Below, in pieces: positions 1 to 6,200 of a DNA stretch of 6,806 nt (the first letter of the stretch is position 1; each line of letters opens with the position of its first letter). Under the pieces are notes generated by a model, which saw only the letters and a program-made list of their open reading frames with translations, was not told the DNA's origin and searched no databases. Both the position numbers and the translations under genes were made by a program. Source of the stretch: Bacilli bacterium (GTDB taxonomy: Bacteria; Bacillota_I; Bacilli_A; RFN20; CAG-826); contig JAFZLN010000058.1 of NCBI GenBank assembly GCA_017551465.1, positions 1 to 6,806 of the forward strand, written 5' to 3'.

Positions 1-2
1 GT

Positions 3-755
3 ATCAACCTTCAACCAATGGTTAATGCGGCTGATAAACAAATCTATGGTGCGGAATTGCTTTTACGTATTTCTGACGATTATCGTAATGTCAACATGCG
101 TACTGATGAAGTCGTTAACGTCGCTGCCAAGCACAATCAAATCGGTATTATTTCTCATGCCCTTCTTGATTTCACTGCTTCTTTATATAAAGAATATGGA
201 GCGTTATTCTTCTCATCATTAGGCTTTAGAAGATTTGGCCTTAATACTGACTACTCCTTCTTTACCGATAAGAACTTCGCTAAAGATATTAAGAAATATA
301 TTGAAGATCTTAAACTTCCAAAACACTTCATCGCTTTCGAAATTCCTGAAAACGATGTCTCCACACATATCGATGAATTCAAGCGCATTGGTAAAGTGCT
401 TAGAGAACTCAACATCGTCTTAGTGTGTGACCAATACACAGGTCGTTATATTTCTATCGAAATCTTAAAAGAAATCGGCTTCGATGAAGTGAAGATTTCC
501 CGTAACCTTGTCAATCACATCGATAGTGATAACCAACGTTACAACGCTTTAAAAGCCTTATTACAATTAATCCGTCGTTTCGATATGAAAGCTTCTATCG
601 TCGGTGTTGAAAACATTGACCAATACTTGCTCATTAAAGAAGTTGATCAAGACGTCTTATTACAAGGCTTCTACTTCTTCAGACCATTAGAAAAACAAGC
701 TTTAATTGAAGCTTTAAGAGGCACTAATAGATATAAGAAAGCTGATGAAGAATAA
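3..755 (+). CDS. Degenerate EAL-domain protein, C-terminal part (5' end outside window)
   Basis: EAL domains hydrolyse or bind the second messenger cyclic di-GMP. The frame is open from base 3 and already reads a domain start (NLQPMVNA, like the usual YQPIV) before the first ATG at 18, so the gene begins upstream and that ATG is unlikely to be the start. Counting from it, visible landmarks are ELLLR (13-17, the EAL motif), FEIPEN (107-112), CDQYTG (137-142, normally DDFGTG), VKIS (158-161), VGVEN (195-199, normally EGVE) and LQGFYFFRPL (215-224, the usual terminal GY.FSRP). The Asn of the second motif, one Asp of the DD pair and the first Glu of EGVE are replaced, so phosphodiesterase activity is doubtful. 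This residue mapping is by eye from family memory. The gene stops just after the domain, with no HDOD or other C-terminal module. The N-terminal part, possibly GGDEF, sensor or membrane, is unseen. It is convergent with ktrB, 6 bp apart. Family call is fairly sure; biochemical role is unknown. Confidence 0.85.
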   Translation: MNLQPMVNAADKQIYGAELLLRISDDYRNVNMRTDEVVNVAAKHNQIGIISHALLDFTASLYKEYGALFFSSLGFRRFGLNTDYSFFTDKNFAKDIKKYIEDLKLPKHFIAFEIPENDVSTHIDEFKRIGKVLRELNIVLVCDQYTGRYISIEILKEIGFDEVKISRNLVNHIDSDNQRYNALKALLQLIRRFDMKASIVGVENIDQYLLIKEVDQDVLLQGFYFFRPLEKQALIEALRGTNRYKKADEE

Positions 756-764
756 TCTTCATTA
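743..764. terminator. Hairpin between convergent EAL gene and ktrB
   Basis: An inverted repeat, TGATGAAGA (743-751) and TCTTCATTA (756-764), forms about nine pairs with one G-U and an ATAA loop. The EAL stop codon lies in the loop and the ktrB stop codon in the far arm, so the hairpin could serve both directions. Neither strand has a good U-tract afterwards, so it may be a weak terminator or an mRNA-end stabiliser. Confidence 0.35.
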
Positions 765-2138
765 ACCAATTAAGAAATCTTCTTCAACGTAGCGATATTT
801 GCTTTGGTCATCAAAGCGCATTTTGCTACCCAATAATTGTAAGAAAGTAATTGGACCTAATCGACCGATAAACATCAAGATAATGATAATAATCTTGCTA
901 CCATAACTTAAGTGTGGAGTGACACCCGCACTAACACCAACAGTACCAAAAGCGGAGAATACTTCATACGCTAAGGCACTGGCTTTTGTGCTTTCTAAGC
1001 CTAAGGTAGCCACATCCATCTTCGCTTCAAAGGCATAAACACCAATAAAGCTTAAGAAGATAACAGCCACACCAAGAATAACTAAGGACATCGCTTTAAC
1101 GATAACTTCGTTAGAGTATCTTCTATGGAATGAAGTCACTTTACGACCAGTTAAATAGCAAACCATCGCGAGGACAATAATATACAAAGTAGTGGTCTTA
1201 ACGCCACCAGCGGTACCTAATGGGTTACCACCGAAGAACATTAAGAAACAAGAGAACACTTTATTAACAACACTTAGCTTATCTTGGTCGAGCGTGGCAA
1301 AGCCTGCGGTTCTACATGTCACAGATTGGAATAAAGCGTCAAACGGACGTTGGAATCCTTGACCCATCCAGAACACTAAGAAACCAGAAAGAATTAAGAC
1401 ACCAGTCATTAATAAAGAAATCTTAGTAAAAACACGAAGTTGTGAGAATTTGCGTTTACCAAAGATATCCATCACCACAAGGAATGAAATACCACCTAAT
1501 ACAATAAGCACCATGATATAGGAGCATAAGTAGTAATAGGCCCAATTTGGTAATGAATCGATGAAATCTCCGTTACCTCTAATAAGAGAAGCGTTACCAA
1601 ATAAATCAAATCCAGCGTTGTTATAGCTTGAAATAGAAGTGAATAAAGCGTTCCATAAACCACTGGCAACGTTTGGAGAATATTGAAGGAAGACAGGTAA
1701 GCCTAAAAGGAAACCAATTAATTCGCAAGAGAAGGAAATCAAGATAATCTTTCTTACGAAAGTGGTGACCTGCGCCATATCTTCGTTATTAACCATTAAG
1801 GAAATGAATAAACGATCTTTAAATTGTAATTTACGGTTAAAGATAGTGAAGACGAATGTGAAGATGGTAATAAAACCTAAACCACCTACTTGGATAAGAA
1901 GTAAGAGGATTAATTGACCCGCGAATGTTAATTCAGTAGCAATACCTTGGTGGAAACAGTTAAGACCAGTCACACATGTAGCGGAAGTCGCTAAGAATAA
2001 GCAATCAATATAATTACCATAGTCATTCGCTGTTCTTGAGAATGGGAACATTAAAAGAACTGAGCCAATCAAGATGATAATGACAAATGAAAGAATAACG
2101 AGTAAGTATGGATTCAAACGTTTCTTTTGATTGTTCAT
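762..2138 (-). CDS. ktrB: KtrB, potassium-translocating subunit of Ktr uptake system
   Basis: Integral membrane K+ (Na+-coupled) uptake channel of the TrkH/KtrB superfamily, normally a dimer gated by a cytoplasmic KtrA ring. From the ATG at 2138 it is 458 residues, a usual KtrB length. The four M1-P-M2 repeats are visible through their filter segments: TSATCVTGL (51-59), SYNNAGF (171-177), TCRTAGF (274-280) and FGTVGVSAG (397-405). The intramembrane gating loop in the third repeat reads GGNPLGTAGG (303-312). The conserved IGRLGP (424-429) and a C-terminal YVEEDFLIG end, matching the YP.G.V..G tail of KtrB, favour KtrB over longer TrkH proteins. A TTG start at 2174 would add 12 residues, but it lies inside the terminator hairpin of the preceding gene, so ATG 2138 is preferred. 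No ribosome binding site stands at normal distance: AAAAGG is 15 bases upstream. No ktrA is present in the window. Repression or gating by c-di-AMP is known for Ktr systems through KtrA but nothing here shows it. Confidence 0.92.
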   Translation of the reverse strand: MNNQKKRLNPYLLVILSFVIIILIGSVLLMFPFSRTANDYGNYIDCLFLATSATCVTGLNCFHQGIATELTFAGQLILLLLIQVGGLGFITIFTFVFTIFNRKLQFKDRLFISLMVNNEDMAQVTTFVRKIILISFSCELIGFLLGLPVFLQYSPNVASGLWNALFTSISSYNNAGFDLFGNASLIRGNGDFIDSLPNWAYYYLCSYIMVLIVLGGISFLVVMDIFGKRKFSQLRVFTKISLLMTGVLILSGFLVFWMGQGFQRPFDALFQSVTCRTAGFATLDQDKLSVVNKVFSCFLMFFGGNPLGTAGGVKTTTLYIIVLAMVCYLTGRKVTSFHRRYSNEVIVKAMSLVILGVAVIFLSFIGVYAFEAKMDVATLGLESTKASALAYEVFSAFGTVGVSAGVTPHLSYGSKIIIIILMFIGRLGPITFLQLLGSKMRFDDQSKYRYVEEDFLIG

Positions 2139-2145
2139 ACCGATA

Positions 2146-2174
2146 GGTATACGCCTTTTATAAAAAAATAGCAA
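2146..2174 (-). promoter_or_regulatory. Possible ktrB promoter overlapping upstream terminator
   Basis: Read on the minus strand, TTGCTA (2174-2169) and TATACC (2151-2146) are separated by 17 bases, a plausible but weak sigma-A pair. It would start RNA at about 2139, giving an essentially leaderless ktrB message. A second candidate -10, TATAAA (2162-2157), has no matching -35. Only 22 bases separate the preceding U-tract from the ktrB ATG, so any dedicated promoter must overlap the terminator. Readthrough from the upstream gene is the alternative. Confidence 0.3.
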
Positions 2175-2192
2175 GTTTTTACGCTTGCTATT
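2161..2192 (-). terminator. Rho-independent terminator of the MBL gene
   Basis: A perfect 9-bp inverted repeat, AATAGCAAG and CTTGCTATT (plus-strand arms 2167-2175 and 2184-2192), with an 8-base loop, is followed on the minus strand by seven T residues (2168-2162). It begins six bases after the TAA stop of the metallo-hydrolase gene. The plus strand also has a T-rich tail (2194-2199), so the structure is nearly symmetric. Confidence 0.85.
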
Positions 2193-2197
2193 ATTTT

Positions 2198-3565
2198 TTA
2201 GACAGTTGACCAGGTTCGGTTATTTTTGAACCATTCTGATTCTTTTAATATCACGGAATTGTTACTACCGGTAACAACATAATTACTACCAGCATCGCAG
2301 TGGAAATTAATATTACCATTTAATGATTTATAGCCCTTATCATCATCTGCGACCACAGTGGTGACATAGACTTTATCAGTATATTTCCCAATGCGGTTAA
2401 TTGCCGCTTGAGCAGGGAATGTATTATCTGGGTTTGTAGTATATTCAGTGCTACCAGCGCAGCAGCAGATACAAACGGTCTTTGGTTTAATTTTGCCTAG
2501 TAGTGTATCGGTATTAGCGGTATAACTACCATGGTGGCCACCTTTGAAGAGTTCAACTTCAGGTAGGTTATTGAGTTCCACTAAGGAAGCTTCACCTTTT
2601 TCTTCTAAATCACCAGTTAATAAGTAGTGGTTTTCACCTTGACTAAATAAGGTACAAACGGAGTAATCATTTTCATCACTTGTCTTTTCGTGATAGAACT
2701 TTTGATCAAGTATTTCCATAGTCACACCAGCGGCAATATCATAGACCTTAGAAGCACCATTAGTTTGTGCTACACAATCTGCAGCGGTGTAGTGATGCGC
2801 AATATTACCATTTGCCACTTGTTCATCTCTTATTTGAATATAGTTCTTTAAAACAGCGGCATCTGAATTGCTATAAACAAAGTCGATTAATGTATCAATC
2901 TTGTAATGTTTTAAGATACCTTCTGCCGCATTAGTGCCCACAAAACCCGCAATGTGGTCTTGGTGAGCGTGTGTAGCGATAACGTATTCAAGAACGCCAT
3001 CAGTACAATATGTATCAATAAATTCACTAATAGTTGCAGCACTGCCATTTCTACTACCAGCGTCAATCAAGATATCAGTGTCACCCGCTTTAATAAAGGT
3101 GGAGTCACCAGTATATTTATTACCTAATTCTAAGAAGTTGATATCAATGGCTTCGACATCAGTAATGGTAATTGTTCTTTCTAATTCACCAGAGTACTTT
3201 TGATAATCTAATTTATATTTCGCCGTATAGGTGACCTTTTCTTCAGTGGAAACGCTGTTCTTTTGCTCGTTATTTAAATAGTATTCAATCTTTACTTGAT
3301 CAGCGATATCTTTACCGTTATAGGTAGCTTTAGCACCTTGCTCTTTATATTTCGCGCCAACCCCTACATTAACTTTATCTTTACCCACTAAAGCGAAAAC
3401 AACAGTTGGGAACATATTAATATAAACAAAATAACCCGCGGCACCTAGACCTACTAAAAGAACAAGAATAATAACTAACGCAATAAATCCTTTAGGATTC
3501 TTCTTAGCCATCTTCTTTCCTTGTTTAATTAATTTACTAGTAGTGGATTTCTTTTTCGTTGCCAT
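2198..3565 (-). CDS. Membrane-anchored ComEC-like metallo-beta-lactamase-fold hydrolase with Ig-like domain
   Basis: A 455-residue protein in three parts. Residues 1-26 are lysine-rich and cytosolic. Residues about 27-52 form one hydrophobic membrane helix with no obvious cleavage site. About 54-136 is a beta-rich segment resembling the DUF5011/bacterial Ig-like fold (GKDKVNVGVG, DIADQV, YTAKYKLDY). From about 140 comes a metallo-beta-lactamase domain: ILIDAG (165-170), the metal motif THAHQDH (198-204), LLTGD (315-319) and GGHHGS (342-347). HHGS is typical of the hydrolase domain of ComEC/Rec2 and its single-domain relatives, not of antibiotic lactamases. The enzyme should face outward. The usual ComEC GHP segment is absent; instead CICCC (365-369) and later DNTFPAQ (380-386) stand there. 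A nuclease or phosphodiesterase acting on extracellular DNA or another phosphoester is a possible role, but the substrate is unknown. The ATG is supported by an AGAGGGG site 8 bases upstream and a TATAAT box. The gene has its own promoter and terminator, so it appears to be transcribed alone. Confidence 0.85.
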   Translation of the reverse strand: MATKKKSTTSKLIKQGKKMAKKNPKGFIALVIILVLLVGLGAAGYFVYINMFPTVVFALVGKDKVNVGVGAKYKEQGAKATYNGKDIADQVKIEYYLNNEQKNSVSTEEKVTYTAKYKLDYQKYSGELERTITITDVEAIDINFLELGNKYTGDSTFIKAGDTDILIDAGSRNGSAATISEFIDTYCTDGVLEYVIATHAHQDHIAGFVGTNAAEGILKHYKIDTLIDFVYSNSDAAVLKNYIQIRDEQVANGNIAHHYTAADCVAQTNGASKVYDIAAGVTMEILDQKFYHEKTSDENDYSVCTLFSQGENHYLLTGDLEEKGEASLVELNNLPEVELFKGGHHGSYTANTDTLLGKIKPKTVCICCCAGSTEYTTNPDNTFPAQAAINRIGKYTDKVYVTTVVADDDKGYKSLNGNINFHCDAGSNYVVTGSNNSVILKESEWFKNNRTWSTV

Positions 3566-3573
3566 ATGTAATA

Positions 3574-3581
3574 CCCCTCTC
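3574..3581 (-). promoter_or_regulatory. Ribosome binding site of the MBL gene
   Basis: On the minus strand GAGAGGGG precedes the ATG at 3565 by 8 bases. This fixes the start of the metallo-hydrolase and places the lysine-rich segment and membrane helix inside the protein. Confidence 0.8.
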
Positions 3582-3585
3582 TTTC

Positions 3586-3614
3586 ATTATATGAAAAGAC
3601 AGTATTGAAGATAA
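3586..3614 (-). promoter_or_regulatory. Sigma-A-like promoter of the MBL gene
   Basis: A perfect TATAAT (3591-3586, minus strand) lies just upstream of the ribosome binding site. The -35 is poor: TTATCT (3614-3609) at 17-base spacing. The -35 region overlaps the U-tract of the plsC terminator. RNA would start near 3579, right at the ribosome binding site, so the leader is very short, about 13 bases. Confidence rests on the -10 box. Confidence 0.5.
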
Positions 3615-3638
3615 AGAAAAAGAGCGAACTATTCGCTC
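3612..3638 (-). terminator. Terminator of the dgkB-plsC operon, with the plsC stop codon as its loop
   Basis: On the minus strand GAGCGAA (3638-3632) and TTCGCTC (3628-3622) make a 7-bp stem whose three-base loop is TAG, the plsC stop codon. TTTTTCTTT follows directly. The ascending arm encodes the last plsC codons, so coding sequence and terminator overlap. Confidence 0.85.
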
Positions 3639-4444
3639 AATTCCTTGTACATAATATCATGGACGTAATTGCATAAGTCTGTCGCATTCATTGAGGAGTA
3701 ATCCTCGTAATACAAGACTTGTACAACTTTTAATTCAACTTTACTAGAACGTGGGAATCTCTTGTGAATTTCACTTGTGCCTTTAACTGTCATAATGACA
3801 ATTGGGCATTTAGTTCTAATTGCAATATTGAACGCACCATTATGGAAGTCCGCTAAGATGACATGTTCTTCTTGACGGCTACCTTCAGGATAGATACCAA
3901 CGCTTGAGGCCCCAGAACCGATTAATTCCGCAGCTTTTTTGAATTGCTCAAGAGATTGCATCTTATCCGCTCTATTAACTGGCATATAGCCATTTCTCCA
4001 CATGAATCTACCCGCTAATGGAATCTTCATGTTATCTTCTTTAGTTACAAAGGCTAAATCACGTTTAGCTAATGCTTGAGCGGTTAACATTGGGTCGAAC
4101 TTACTCTTATGATTACTGACCAGTAAGAATGGATCACTTGGAATCTTATCTAAACCAATCTTTTTTAATCTCACATTCGCGTGATTATTAATATAAGCAA
4201 TACCACTGGTAAGTAAGAAACGGGCATATTTAGATGGCTTAGTATAATTTTTCTTATAAGAAACGGTGAAACGACCAGTTAAATCTAAGAAGATCCACGC
4301 AAATCCTAAGCCAGCAAAATAACCAGCAATAAACATCACAATCGGACGATAGATGTCATACCACATTTGCACAGGCCAAAATGTAAAAGCACTGACAATG
4401 GATAAAATAGCGCCAACGGCTACACAAAATATAGAAACTATCAT
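3629..4444 (-). CDS. plsC: PlsC-family 1-acylglycerol-3-phosphate acyltransferase
   Basis: Membrane enzyme expected to transfer an acyl chain to lysophosphatidic acid, giving phosphatidic acid. The four acyltransferase motifs are in order: NHKSKFD (111-117, the catalytic H-x4-D), GYMPVNR (152-158), YPEGSR (185-190, usual FPEGTR) and CPIVIMTV (213-220). The 271-residue length is at the upper end for the family because about 60 N-terminal residues carry two hydrophobic segments (about 1-20 and 33-55) before the catalytic domain. The gene starts 7 bp after the lipid-kinase stop codon and has no recognisable ribosome binding site, which suggests translation coupled to the upstream gene. An internal start at Met27 would remove the first membrane segment and is not better supported. 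The partnership with a diacylglycerol-type kinase fits a phosphatidic acid role. Acceptor specificity cannot be read from the sequence, and related acyltransferases use other lysolipids. It ends in a strong terminator. Confidence 0.88.
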   Translation of the reverse strand: MIVSIFCVAVGAILSIVSAFTFWPVQMWYDIYRPIVMFIAGYFAGLGFAWIFLDLTGRFTVSYKKNYTKPSKYARFLLTSGIAYINNHANVRLKKIGLDKIPSDPFLLVSNHKSKFDPMLTAQALAKRDLAFVTKEDNMKIPLAGRFMWRNGYMPVNRADKMQSLEQFKKAAELIGSGASSVGIYPEGSRQEEHVILADFHNGAFNIAIRTKCPIVIMTVKGTSEIHKRFPRSSKVELKVVQVLYYEDYSSMNATDLCNYVHDIMYKELSE

Positions 4445-4451
4445 ATTTTAA

Positions 4452-5405
4452 CTATTCAGCTTTAGCAGGAGCGACTAATTTAATAGCCTTTGGGCAGATT
4501 TCAACTTTGAATTCTTTGCCGCAAATCATTTCACCATCAACGCAGACATCAAAGTCTTTTGGAGAAACCATTTTGATTTCTTTGGCTTGACGATAAACGA
4601 TTTTCTTTCTTGGTCTATCAAGGTGTTTACCTTTGGTATATGTGCCGATAATCATACCTAAACCGAGGAATGTCATGGTCTTTAAAACACAGACATCGAT
4701 TAAACCATCGGTGTTGCTACTCTTAGGAGCGCATTTGAATTGACCACCAACGAATTGACCTTGGGCTAAGGTGGCTAATAACATTTGTTTTTCATTAAGT
4801 TTTTCACCATCAGCGAAAACTTCAATATCGTTGAAACGACCATATTTCATAGCATCATGCTTCAAAGCATAGTCATATGGGTTTGTACCTTCTTTAGCGT
4901 CTTTTGGTAAACCATGTTCTTTATAGTAGTTACCTCTAGCACCGACGATAGCATCGAAACCAAAGTTAATGACGTTAATGGAGTACATTGGTTCTCTTAA
5001 AGAAGCACCAGAGATTTTGCTTAAGTCAACTTCAACAGGTTGAGCGTTGATTAATGGTTTAAAATCACGATATTGTTCAACGTTTTCGTTAGTGACACCA
5101 TAGATTTTGACAAAGTCATTACCTGTACCAGTTGGTAAGATAGCGAGTTCAGCGTTATCAAAATCAACGATACCATTAACAGCTTCGTTAACTGTGCCGT
5201 CACCGCCACAGGCGTAAACTCTCACAGTGTCCTTAGCGTTCTTCTTTAAATAACCTTTTAAGAAGTCGACAACTTCACGTGGTCCTGTTGTTTTATATAT
5301 TTCGTAATCTAATCCTTCAAAGCTTTCTTTGATCTTTTGCTCAAAAGCTGCGCCGCCATCATTGGCCTTGCCAGCGGCTGGATTAAAAATAATTAAATGT
5401 TTCAT
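4452..5405 (-). CDS. dgkB: DgkB/YegS-family diacylglycerol (lipid) kinase
   Basis: Soluble or membrane-peripheral kinase of the DAGK-catalytic family that phosphorylates diacylglycerol or a similar lipid with ATP. In Gram-positive bacteria DgkB returns diacylglycerol released by lipoteichoic acid synthesis to phosphatidic acid. From the ATG at 5405 it is 317 residues, a normal length. Motifs: NPAAGK (8-13), the nucleotide-binding GGDGTVNE (67-74), LPTGTGNDF (90-98), a C-terminal beta-domain segment with GGQFKCAP (220-227) and DGLIDV (233-238), and the conserved DGE (290-292). A longer reading from TTG at 5498 would add 31 residues, including a Phe/Cys-rich stretch with no match to the family. 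The AAAGAGGG site 9 bases before 5405 and an extended -10 box upstream decide for the shorter form. It is the first gene of an operon with plsC, 7 bp apart. YegS-like or other lipid substrates cannot be excluded, so the symbol is by family resemblance. Confidence 0.88.
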   Translation of the reverse strand: MKHLIIFNPAAGKANDGGAAFEQKIKESFEGLDYEIYKTTGPREVVDFLKGYLKKNAKDTVRVYACGGDGTVNEAVNGIVDFDNAELAILPTGTGNDFVKIYGVTNENVEQYRDFKPLINAQPVEVDLSKISGASLREPMYSINVINFGFDAIVGARGNYYKEHGLPKDAKEGTNPYDYALKHDAMKYGRFNDIEVFADGEKLNEKQMLLATLAQGQFVGGQFKCAPKSSNTDGLIDVCVLKTMTFLGLGMIIGTYTKGKHLDRPRKKIVYRQAKEIKMVSPKDFDVCVDGEMICGKEFKVEICPKAIKLVAPAKAE

Positions 5406-5414
5406 TATAAAGTT

Positions 5415-5422
5415 CCCTCTTT
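5415..5422 (-). promoter_or_regulatory. Ribosome binding site of dgkB
   Basis: AAAGAGGG on the minus strand, 9 bases before the ATG at 5405. It decides the start against the longer TTG-initiated frame. Confidence 0.8.
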
Positions 5423-5433
5423 CAAACAAGAAA

Positions 5434-5442
5434 AATATACCA
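5434..5442 (-). promoter_or_regulatory. Extended -10 promoter of the dgkB-plsC operon
   Basis: TGGTATATT on the minus strand fits the extended -10 form TGnTATAAT with one mismatch in the hexamer. There is no good -35 (TTTTTA at 17 bases), as is usual for extended -10 promoters. RNA would begin near 5427, leaving a leader of about 22 bases that contains the ribosome binding site. Confidence 0.5.
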
Positions 5443-5491
5443 CACCTACACAAATATAAAAAATGTATTTTTTTGACTGAGAAAAAGACAT

Positions 5492-5520
5492 TTAACAAAA
5501 CTAACTATATTGTTTACAAT
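5492..5520 (+). promoter_or_regulatory. Sigma-A-like promoter of tsaC with a dyad over the -10 box
   Basis: TTAACA (5492-5497) and TACAAT (5515-5520) are separated by exactly 17 bases, each one mismatch from consensus. RNA would start at about A5527, giving a leader of about 86 bases. A 14-bp dyad, TATTGT-TT-ACAATA (5508-5521), covers the -10 box and could be an operator; no regulator is identified. This promoter fires away from the dgkB promoter in the same 207-bp intergenic region. Confidence 0.65.
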
Positions 5521-5536
5521 AAAGGCAGCCACAAAA

Positions 5537-5575
5537 ATGAAGAAATATTCTCTTCAAACTAAACAACTAAAATAG
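5537..5575 (+). other. Possible 12-codon upstream reading frame in the tsaC leader
   Basis: An ATG at 5537 opens a 12-residue frame (MKKYSLQTKQLK) ending in TAG at 5573-5575, wholly inside the predicted tsaC leader. AAAGG lies 11 bases upstream of the ATG, a poor spacing, and would sit upstream of the predicted RNA start. There is no run of one amino acid as in classical attenuator peptides. It may be chance. Confidence 0.2.
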
Positions 5576-5612
5576 TGGTAAAAAGTGGCTTAGAAAATGT
5601 TAAAAAAAGAAA

Positions 5613-6200
5613 ATGGAAAAATATTATTACCAAGCAAAGGAAGCATTAAATAATCACAAAGTGATTGCCTTTCCAACCGAGACGGTATTTGGTTTGGGTG
5701 TTTTTTATGATGATGAAAAAGCCTATGAACTTTTAAATCAAGTCAAAAGAAGAAGAGAAGATAAACCATATACCTTAATGCTCTATGATTTAGAGGAAAT
5801 TAATAAGTATGCTTTCATTGAAAAAGATGTATTAAACGCCCTTAAAAATTTCATGCCTGGTCCAGTGACACTTTTGCTCAGGTGTAAAGAGTGCGTGCCT
5901 GCCTATGTGACGCATAATACAGGCGTGATAGGAGTCAGAATCCCATCTAATAAAGAAGCATTGGATTTATTAAGATATTTAGAAAAACCATTACTAGTGC
6001 CTTCCGCTAATCGAGCGGATCAAAAGCCAGCAATGAATGATAAAGAAGTAAAAGAAATCTTCAACAATGAAGTCGCGGTTATTATTCCTGGTCAATCAGT
6101 TGGAGGACTTCCTTCCACAATCATTGATTTAACAGGCAATGAAATTAGACTTGTTAGACAAGGACCAGTCAGCTTAGAAGATATTAAAAAAGCCCTCTAG
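5613..6200 (+). CDS. tsaC: L-threonylcarbamoyladenylate synthase, YrdC/TsaC type (Sua5 family)
   Basis: Makes threonylcarbamoyl-AMP from threonine, bicarbonate and ATP, the first step of t6A formation at position 37 of ANN-decoding tRNAs; TsaD with its partners then transfers the group. At 195 residues it is a YrdC domain alone, without the C-terminal Sua5 domain of the longer type. Visible family segments: FPTETVFGLG (20-29), KRRREDKPY (45-53, substrate/ATP-binding basic patch), MPGPVTLLL (81-89), GVRIPSN (107-113), VPSAN (129-133), and STIID plus RLVRQGP (168-172, 179-185). The Gly of the usual SANxSG is Asp here (SANRAD). ATG 5613 is preceded by an in-frame TAA at 5601, so no longer start is possible. 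The ribosome binding site is weak (AAAAGA directly before the start). The gene stands alone rather than behind prfA/prmC, with its own good promoter and a terminator at the stop codon. Confidence 0.9.
   Translation: MEKYYYQAKEALNNHKVIAFPTETVFGLGVFYDDEKAYELLNQVKRRREDKPYTLMLYDLEEINKYAFIEKDVLNALKNFMPGPVTLLLRCKECVPAYVTHNTGVIGVRIPSNKEALDLLRYLEKPLLVPSANRADQKPAMNDKEVKEIFNNEVAVIIPGQSVGGLPSTIIDLTGNEIRLVRQGPVSLEDIKKAL

Noticed and set aside
25..439. Short open frames on both strands within the EAL gene
   Set aside because: They are alternative frames of a well-supported domain and show no motif of their own.
2139..2174. Longer ktrB reading from a TTG start at 2174
   Set aside because: The TTG lies in the arm of the preceding terminator hairpin and the extra residues are encoded by its U-tract; no ribosome binding site precedes it.
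2198..3565. Antibiotic beta-lactamase
   Set aside because: The HHGS motif and overall arrangement are ComEC-like; nothing specific to class B lactamases is visible and the fold is shared by many hydrolases.
5401..5410. TATAAT-like bases touching the dgkB start codon
   Set aside because: The match runs into the ATG itself, downstream of the ribosome binding site, so it cannot be the promoter of this gene.
5406..5498. Longer dgkB reading from TTG at 5498
   Set aside because: The added residues do not resemble the family, the predicted promoter and AAAGAGGG site lie inside this stretch, and the ATG at 5405 starts exactly at the usual family N-terminus.
5473..5511. TTGACT (5473) with TATATT (5506) as a plus-strand promoter
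   Set aside because: The spacer is 27 bases, far too long; TTAACA-17-TACAAT nearby is a much better pair.
5329..5562. 77-residue plus-strand open frame across the dgkB start and intergenic region
   Set aside because: It runs antisense to the dgkB N-terminus and through the promoter region, is Lys/Asn-rich without recognisable motifs, and lacks a ribosome binding site.
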